From a virus: a stretch of 52,870 nt of DNA. Of the stretch, positions 48,132 to 52,870 are shown one piece after another. Below the pieces are notes generated by a model. It was not told where the DNA came from and did no database searches. It saw nothing but the letters and a program-made list of their open reading frames with translations. Position numbers and translations under genes: made by a program. Location of the stretch: positions 1-52,870 of IMG/VR virus record IMGVR_UViG_3300044941_000088, one strand, 5' to 3'. Each line of letters starts with the position of its first letter. Position 1 is the first letter of the stretch.

Positions 48132-48208
48132 GTCGTGACTCTCCTTGGATGGTTCAGGCTCCTGCCGACCTGAAGACCGCCGGTTCCTCCCCCGGCGGTC
48201 TTTTTTTA
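48132..48208 (+). ncRNA. Candidate small RNA of about 76 nt
   Basis: The unit runs from the predicted +1 to an intrinsic terminator (AAGACCGCCGG 48173-48183 paired with CCGGCGGTCTT 48192-48202, then T7 to 48207). A second stem TTCAGG/CCTGAA (48153-48158, 48169-48174) precedes it. There is no ORF with an SD. It is either an autonomous sRNA or an attenuated leader of the tail fibre genes. No known RNA family is recognised. Confidence 0.6.
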
Positions 48209-48241
48209 TTTCTGCGTTGTGAGGTTAGGCTGTTGGGCCTA

Positions 48242-48270
48242 TCGACATTGGGCGGTGAAGAGTGTAATCT
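48242..48270 (+). promoter_or_regulatory. Possible promoter for tail fibre genes
   Basis: TCGACA (48242-48247) with either TGTAAT (15-bp spacer) or TAATCT (17-bp spacer) as -10. It is downstream of the terminator, so some start is needed for the fibre genes if transcription really ends at 48208. Confidence 0.4.
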
Positions 48271-48302
48271 TGTGTGGGTTGTGGAGTTGGGGTGTTGGTG
48301 GC

Positions 48303-49700
48303 GTGCAGCGGCCTGTTTTCAGACATCCTCTCGGGACTGATTTGGCGCTGCGTTTTGCGGCGACTGTTGATCCTTCGGTTCCTGTTCCGTCGTTTGCGTC
48401 GTGGACGGTTACGCTGGTGATTTGGAATCCGCAGACGCTTGGGTCTGTTCGAGTTCCTTGCGAATACGAGTTTACGCCGCCTGACGTGCATGAGTTTGTG
48501 TGTCATGTTGCGGCTGCCGAGCAGGCTGGCTGGCCTGTGGGTGATGTATATGCGGCGCTTGAGATTGTGGCGCCTCCGTTGCTTGGGTTTTCGCCGAACG
48601 AGATGCACAATCTGTTGCGTGCCGAGGCGGTGAAGATTCGGCTTGATGCGCCTCCTCCTCCTGTATCCTTGCCGCCGGATTTAGCGGGTGTTCCTTATAT
48701 TGACTTCATTGGTCCTGTTGGTCCTGCCGGGCCGCCTGGTCCGGTTGGTCCGGTTGGTCCGGTTGGTTCTGCGCCGTTGCATCAGTGGGATGGCACGCGA
48801 GTCAGGTTCAGTTTTCCTGGTGGGGGCTGGGGTTCGTATGTTGATCTTGTTGGTCCTGCTGGGCCGCCTCCGGCGCATGAATGGTTTGGTTCGCAGCTGA
48901 GGTTCAGGAACCCGGATGGTTCGTGGGGGGTGTATTCTGACCTGCTTGGTCCGCAGGGTTTGCCTGCTCCTGCGTCGCAGACTCCGTTTGCGCCCACTTC
49001 GACGATTGCTGCGTTGAATGTTCAGGCTGCGATTGAGCAGGTGGATGGGGTATTTTCCGGGTTTGGTCGGACGCTGGTTGGGAGTGTGAATGCTTCAGCG
49101 GCTCGGTCGGTTTTGGCGCTTGGCGACGCGGCTACGTTCAACCGCGCCAGCAAGGATCAGGCTGAGGCTGGCACGAGCAATGACACGCTGATGACTCCGC
49201 TTCGGGTTGCGGAGGCGATAGCGGCTTTGACATCTGGTATTGCCAACATTCTGGCTGGGCAGATGGCGCCGGTCACGGCTGGTGATGCGGTGGTGTTGAA
49301 GCATTGTTCTGGTGGTGGTGACGACGAGCTTGTGCACTCTAGAGAGGGTTCTGGCACGAGTTACCGTGTTCTGATTGCCGAAACCGCGCTTACTGCGACG
49401 AGGAGCTGCTCTTTGCGCGTCGCGTTTGAGCACGCTAGTGGTAGTTCGCATGGCCTGCTGGCCTATGCAGCCGTGCTTCGTGATGGGGTGGTCTTGCAGG
49501 AGTGGTCGACGACTTCTTCGGCGTGGGCGGTTCGTATTTTTGACGTGGCTTTGGCGGCAGGTCAGACGGTGTGTATTCGCCTTGGTGCGACTGGGGCCAC
49601 GCAAGGCGGGGGGGAAGGAGAAGTTATAAACTTCACTGGCGTGTCAAAAATACGGCGTGTGCGATACATGGGCAACCAGCGCTCGTTGATAGGGCTTTGA
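48303..49700 (+). CDS. Collagen-like tail fibre protein
   Basis: 465 residues from GTG 48303 (weak GGTGG SD; in-frame upstream starts exist, so the start is uncertain). An N-terminal head/attachment-like region is followed by a Gly-Pro-X collagen segment (GPVGPAGPPGPVGPVGPVGS). Two copies of the module 'H-x-W-x-G-x-x-[VL]-R-F-x-x-P-x-G-x-W-G-x-Y' follow, then helical and beta C-terminal domains. Collagen-like trimers are common in phage fibres. Third codon positions are T-rich, unlike the rest of the window. It is probably a receptor-binding fibre. Confidence 0.75.
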   Translation: MQRPVFRHPLGTDLALRFAATVDPSVPVPSFASWTVTLVIWNPQTLGSVRVPCEYEFTPPDVHEFVCHVAAAEQAGWPVGDVYAALEIVAPPLLGFSPNEMHNLLRAEAVKIRLDAPPPPVSLPPDLAGVPYIDFIGPVGPAGPPGPVGPVGPVGSAPLHQWDGTRVRFSFPGGGWGSYVDLVGPAGPPPAHEWFGSQLRFRNPDGSWGVYSDLLGPQGLPAPASQTPFAPTSTIAALNVQAAIEQVDGVFSGFGRTLVGSVNASAARSVLALGDAATFNRASKDQAEAGTSNDTLMTPLRVAEAIAALTSGIANILAGQMAPVTAGDAVVLKHCSGGGDDELVHSREGSGTSYRVLIAETALTATRSCSLRVAFEHASGSSHGLLAYAAVLRDGVVLQEWSTTSSAWAVRIFDVALAAGQTVCIRLGATGATQGGGEGEVINFTGVSKIRRVRYMGNQRSLIGL

Positions 49701-49737
49701 GTGTGCGGGCGTCGTAAGGTAACAATCGAGGTTTGAG

Positions 49738-51801
49738 ATGCCAACGAGGCCGCCTTGGGCAAACGAGTATGGATACAACTTTAACACTGAAGGGGTGTCT
49801 TTCAAGGTTTTGTATGGTCAGGGTTTGCCTGGGCCGCCTGGTGTTCAGGCGACTTTGCGTGTTATTGGGTCGAGTCCTACTACTGCCGGGCTTCCGCCGT
49901 CGGCGGATGTGGGTGATGCATGGGTTACCGGGCCGGAGAGTGACAGTCGTGCGCGGACTGTGTGGTTGTGGAATGCTCAGTATCCTGGTGGTCCTGGTGG
50001 GTGGTTTGAGGCGTTTCGGTTTGTTGCGCCGCCTGGGCCGAAGCCGAATCATCAGTGGTCTGGGACTTCTTTGCGGTTTGAGCGCCCGGACGGTTCGTGG
50101 GGGCCTTACGTCAATCTGAGGGGGCCGCAGGGTATTAAGGGCGATCCCGGCAACTACCTCGGGCTGGCTGTCAACGGCTTCGGTAACAGCCTCAGCGAGC
50201 GGCCAGCAAACCCCGGAGTAAACAATTATGTATGGGGGCTGCGGAACAATGGCGTCGTCACGCTCTACATCTGGGATGCGAATGGCGGCCAGTGGTCGGT
50301 GTTGGGCGAGATCACGGCGCCGGAGGCTTATCCGGTTGCCAACCGCATCTATGTTCAGAAGAACGGCAACGACGCCAACAGCGGAGCGAGTCTGAGCACT
50401 GCGCGCTTGACGATTCAGGGTGCCATTGCGCGTGCCAACGAGCTGGGGGGTTCTGGGCAGATTTACGTCTGTCCTGGCGTTTACACCAAGCCTTCCGCGG
50501 CGACGTGGGATGTGCCGGATGGCTGGTCGATTTACTGTGAGCCGCGCGCCTGCATGATTGTGCCTGCGCCTGGCACAGAGCAGTCGAACGTGTTCAGTCT
50601 GTCCAACGGGACATTCATTCATGGGTTCACCTGTAGCGGCTTTGTTCACGACGATCTGGACAATCCTACGACTGGGTTCATTGCGGTATTCAAGCCCGGT
50701 GCGCAAATTGACCGGCTGCCTTATCTGATGAACTGTGTTGCGTTCAGACCGCAACCGATGGCGTTGATCAGCGATCCGAACCCGTCTCCTGGGGGCGGTG
50801 TTTTGATGTGCGATGCCACTGTGCTTGACCCCAACAGCACGTTCAAGCAGGCGGTGGCGTTCGCCGCCACGGGGTCCAGCAGCAACGGCGTGTTCTACTG
50901 CGCCAAGAATCTGGCTCTGATCCACCTCGTCTCGGGTGTCATGATCTGGCACAACAAGGCATTTTTGGCGCTTGGGGGCGGCGAGGTCACTTTGTCGAAC
51001 TGCGAGACGCAGTTTGGCGAAGATGCGATGGTTGCGGATGGTTATGGCAAGACGCTGGTGGTTTCCCGGACTCCGACCAGCGGAGACCATTCTGCGGCGG
51101 CGACGCTGATCGAGAATGCTGTGGAGGGCATTGTCGACGCGATGTGGGCTCACCTGGTGGCGCAGGGGTTTACGACTGGCTGGCCTTCGCAGGCGGAGGT
51201 GTTTACGCGGCGGGACGCGGCGAATTGGCTGAAGGCGATCGTCATTGGCCTGCGGCGGGGGACGTATGCGCCGATTCATCAGTTCGCTCGCGGTCTTTAC
51301 AAGGTTGCGGCGACCGGCGACTACTGGGTTTCGACGCTGGTTCCGGTGTTTGCCGCGTCTTATCTTCCGGCGTTCATTGAGAGTTTCGAGGAGATGCAGC
51401 GTCGGATTGCAGCGCTGCCTGGGATTTTGCCTGCGTCCGTGACGCGCGCTAACAGCTTCAAGACGGTGCTGATTGATGCGTTGCAAAACCCGCGCTTCCG
51501 CAAGGCGCGGTCGCGGATCAAGTCGACATCGCACACGTTCACGCAGGCTGGGGCCGGGGTCAACAGGGCGGCGCTGCCGGACCGCTTTGGTGGCGCTGGC
51601 GTTTCGCTCAAAATGAGCCGTGTCGTGAAGCAGCGGCGCGGCGGACGGGTCATATTCAGCGGGCAGGATGATCGGGGCAACGTCAGTTTTGTGGGCGGGC
51701 TTGTCTACGACGCCCGCTCCGGTTTGCTGACTGGTGCGGCGTTCGACGCGGCGGTGGAGCTTCGGGCCATTGAGGCCGCCATTGCAACAGGGGGACTGTG
51801 A
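49738..51801 (+). CDS. Tail fibre / tailspike protein with beta-helix domain
   Basis: 687 residues from ATG 49738 (SD GAGG). The N-terminus has another 'H-Q-W-S-G-T-S-L-R-F-x-x-P-D-G-S-W-G' module plus GPP/GPQ collagen-like turns, homologous to the preceding gene. After about residue 200 it has a pectate-lyase-like beta-helix start ('YVQKNGNDANSGASLSTARL', then 'TIQGAIARANELGGSGQIYVCPGVY'), suggesting polysaccharide depolymerase or receptor binding. Around 50140 the DNA changes from T-rich to C-rich third positions, consistent with a recombination junction within the gene. Confidence 0.78.
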   Translation: MPTRPPWANEYGYNFNTEGVSFKVLYGQGLPGPPGVQATLRVIGSSPTTAGLPPSADVGDAWVTGPESDSRARTVWLWNAQYPGGPGGWFEAFRFVAPPGPKPNHQWSGTSLRFERPDGSWGPYVNLRGPQGIKGDPGNYLGLAVNGFGNSLSERPANPGVNNYVWGLRNNGVVTLYIWDANGGQWSVLGEITAPEAYPVANRIYVQKNGNDANSGASLSTARLTIQGAIARANELGGSGQIYVCPGVYTKPSAATWDVPDGWSIYCEPRACMIVPAPGTEQSNVFSLSNGTFIHGFTCSGFVHDDLDNPTTGFIAVFKPGAQIDRLPYLMNCVAFRPQPMALISDPNPSPGGGVLMCDATVLDPNSTFKQAVAFAATGSSSNGVFYCAKNLALIHLVSGVMIWHNKAFLALGGGEVTLSNCETQFGEDAMVADGYGKTLVVSRTPTSGDHSAAATLIENAVEGIVDAMWAHLVAQGFTTGWPSQAEVFTRRDAANWLKAIVIGLRRGTYAPIHQFARGLYKVAATGDYWVSTLVPVFAASYLPAFIESFEEMQRRIAALPGILPASVTRANSFKTVLIDALQNPRFRKARSRIKSTSHTFTQAGAGVNRAALPDRFGGAGVSLKMSRVVKQRRGGRVIFSGQDDRGNVSFVGGLVYDARSGLLTGAAFDAAVELRAIEAAIATGGL

Positions 51802-52286
51802 TGCCCGTGAAAATCGTGACCGACACTCCGGCGCAGCGGGCGGCAACCGCGACGGTTTCGCTCAACACCGGCAACGCGGTTATTGTCGAGGCGAACTACT
51901 TTTCGGTGCCGCTTGAGGACGGGGATGCGGACGACGCCTGGGTGACGCCGGACCCGAGCGATGCAGAGGACCGCGAACTGCGCCCCGGAGAGGTGTTCAT
52001 TTCTGCTCCGATGCTGTTTTGCAATACCGGGGGGACCGCGCGGACGGTGATTGTCGAGCTTGTGCGCGAAGGCGGCGCGGTTGTCAGGCTGGCCGACCTG
52101 TGGGTGCCGGGCAATGACACGCGTCAGATGCCTGCGGGGCTGCGTCTGTTCAAGCGCAATCTTGCCAGCCCGAACGCCGCAGGCGACCTGTTGCGAGCGC
52201 GTCTGACGAGCGGAAGCGGCGTCAACGCCATTGTCACCTACGTCGAGCGGCAAGCGCTTGAGCACGCGCCGAATACAGAGGGCTGA
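51801..52286 (+). CDS. Small tail fibre-associated protein (161 aa)
   Basis: ATG 51801 overlaps the previous TGA. The protein (MPVKIVTDTPAQRAATATVS...) is beta-rich with 'LFCNTGGTARTVIVELVREGGAVVRLADLWVPGNDT' and 'GLRLFKRNLASPNAAGDLLRARLTSG'. This is a fibre-tip or assembly-type beta sandwich, similar in style to small proteins encoded between fibre genes of other phages. No catalytic motif is visible. Confidence 0.65.
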   Translation: MPVKIVTDTPAQRAATATVSLNTGNAVIVEANYFSVPLEDGDADDAWVTPDPSDAEDRELRPGEVFISAPMLFCNTGGTARTVIVELVREGGAVVRLADLWVPGNDTRQMPAGLRLFKRNLASPNAAGDLLRARLTSGSGVNAIVTYVERQALEHAPNTEG

Positions 52287-52287
52287 C

Positions 52288-52870
52288 ATGTCGGATTTTC
52301 TTTCCGGTCGGAATCTGCTCATCGGCCACGGCGTTCCAGGCGCCCCGACAGCGAATACGCCTGAGATGCAGGGCGCGATGCGGGCGGGCGCGGAGGGGCT
52401 GGCGCAATACCGCAACGCGGACGGCTGGCGCGACCTGCCGCTCGTCCTGCCCTTGGCCGCCGTAACCCGCACGGTCGGGCCGGGCGGAGCCTACACCGAC
52501 CTCGGCGCCGCGCTGGCGTGGGCAGCGGCGCATGTCCAGTCGCCGGGCGGCAAGGAGGGCGTGATCCTTGAGACGCTGCCGGGCCTCACGGCGGCGGCGC
52601 CCATCGACCTGCGGGGCCTTGACCTTCGCCATGTGTGGTTGCGCGGCGCGGGCATCGACGTGCCGCTCGCCGCGATGACGGGCCTTGTGACAGACGAGCA
52701 TGGCAACAGCGCGCGGACCTTCGTGAACCTCGCGGACAGCGGTCTTGTGATCGACTGCCCGGTGACCTGCACCTTCACGGCGTGGACGGGCGGGAACAGC
52801 GACCTCGGCCCCTCGGGCGAGTTGCTGCACGCGGTGCTGGCGCGGGGCGGGGCGTTCGTGCTTGGCCCCT
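52288..52870 (+). CDS. Tail fibre / spike-like protein (3' end cut by window)
   Basis: ATG 52288 immediately after the previous TGA, open to the window end (194 codons). 'RTVGPGGAYTDLGAALAWAAAHVQSPGGKEGVILETLPGLTAAAPIDLRGLDLRHVWLRGAG' is the start of a right-handed beta-helix ('TVGPGGDYATLxAALxxL'-type), as in tailspikes and pectate-lyase-like fibres. It is more GC-rich than the fibre genes before it. The receptor domain would be beyond the window. Confidence 0.7.
   Translation, partial: MSDFLSGRNLLIGHGVPGAPTANTPEMQGAMRAGAEGLAQYRNADGWRDLPLVLPLAAVTRTVGPGGAYTDLGAALAWAAAHVQSPGGKEGVILETLPGLTAAAPIDLRGLDLRHVWLRGAGIDVPLAAMTGLVTDEHGNSARTFVNLADSGLVIDCPVTCTFTAWTGGNSDLGPSGELLHAVLARGGAFVLGP

Larger units (their letters stand above)
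47872..48302. promoter_or_regulatory. Divergent control region (431 bp)
   Basis: From left to right: a purine/G-rich tract (47886-47985, with runs of five or six G), two palindrome copies, a promoter at 48097, a promoter-terminator RNA unit ending near 48208, and a second possible promoter at 48242-48270. No convincing ORF is present. Confidence 0.65.

Noticed and set aside
48132-48208. tRNA-like size of the promoter-terminator RNA
   Set aside because: There is no acceptor stem, T-loop GTTCRA arrangement or CCA end; the 3' part is a clear terminator.
48149-48340. Small ORF across the promoter-terminator unit (starts MVQAPADLKTAG)
   Set aside because: It has no SD, and its hydrophobic run is only the translation of the terminator stem and T-tract.
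49633-51846. Long minus-strand open frame (737 codons) opposite the fibre gene
   Set aside because: It is an antisense shadow: the plus strand encodes a well-formed fibre with beta-helix and collagen motifs, while this frame is Arg/Pro-rich without motifs.

Overview
The window is a large part of a tailed double-stranded DNA bacteriophage genome of podovirus type: a portal, coat protein, short head-to-tail connector and tail genes and internal virion proteins, with no tape-measure or sheath gene. The host is probably a GC-rich proteobacterium. That is an inference from overall base composition and from sigma70-like promoters with 17-18 bp spacers; an alphaproteobacterial host is only a guess. 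No RNA polymerase, integrase, lysis gene or tRNA was recognised, so transcription most likely uses host polymerase. Both ends are cut inside genes, so the genome continues beyond the window.

Layout. (1) 1-3976, minus strand: small hypothetical genes, then the large and small terminase subunits. (2) 3993-29373, plus strand: portal, two small genes, scaffold candidate, a frameshifted small gene, coat protein, connectors, a small helix-turn-helix protein, the tail nozzle-like protein, a GNAT-like protein, three internal virion proteins, a 3869-residue polyvalent protein (SF2 helicase plus HExxH metallopeptidase) and a small HNH protein. (3) 29386-38544, minus strand: replication genes, comprising DNA polymerase A, two PD-(D/E)XK nucleases, SNF2 helicase, a zinc-binding candidate ssDNA-binding protein, primase-helicase and DUF3310. 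A strong promoter sits at the polymerase start codon. (4) 38664-47871, minus strand: mostly unknown early-type genes around a MoxR AAA+ ATPase and a vWA/metallopeptidase partner, with a gene-free regulatory hub at 46044-46864. (5) 48097-52870, plus strand: a short promoter-terminator RNA unit, then collagen-like and beta-helix tail fibre genes.

The most unusual signal is a dispersed 17-bp palindrome, consensus GGTTACACNGTGTAACC, with about two dozen recognisable copies on both arms. In early genes it lies 20-35 bp upstream of start codons and just after a perfect GC-rich hairpin. In the structural arm it abuts start codons and often carries the Shine-Dalgarno GGAG. It looks like a genome-wide regulatory element (stoperator-like operator or phage-specific promoter). 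A second, different box (ACCCGCTAGCGGGT and half-sites) clusters around the main leftward promoter at 46424-46452. Two genes appear frameshifted, at least six genes carry 9- or 12-bp in-frame minisatellites, and the fibre genes look mosaic in base composition.
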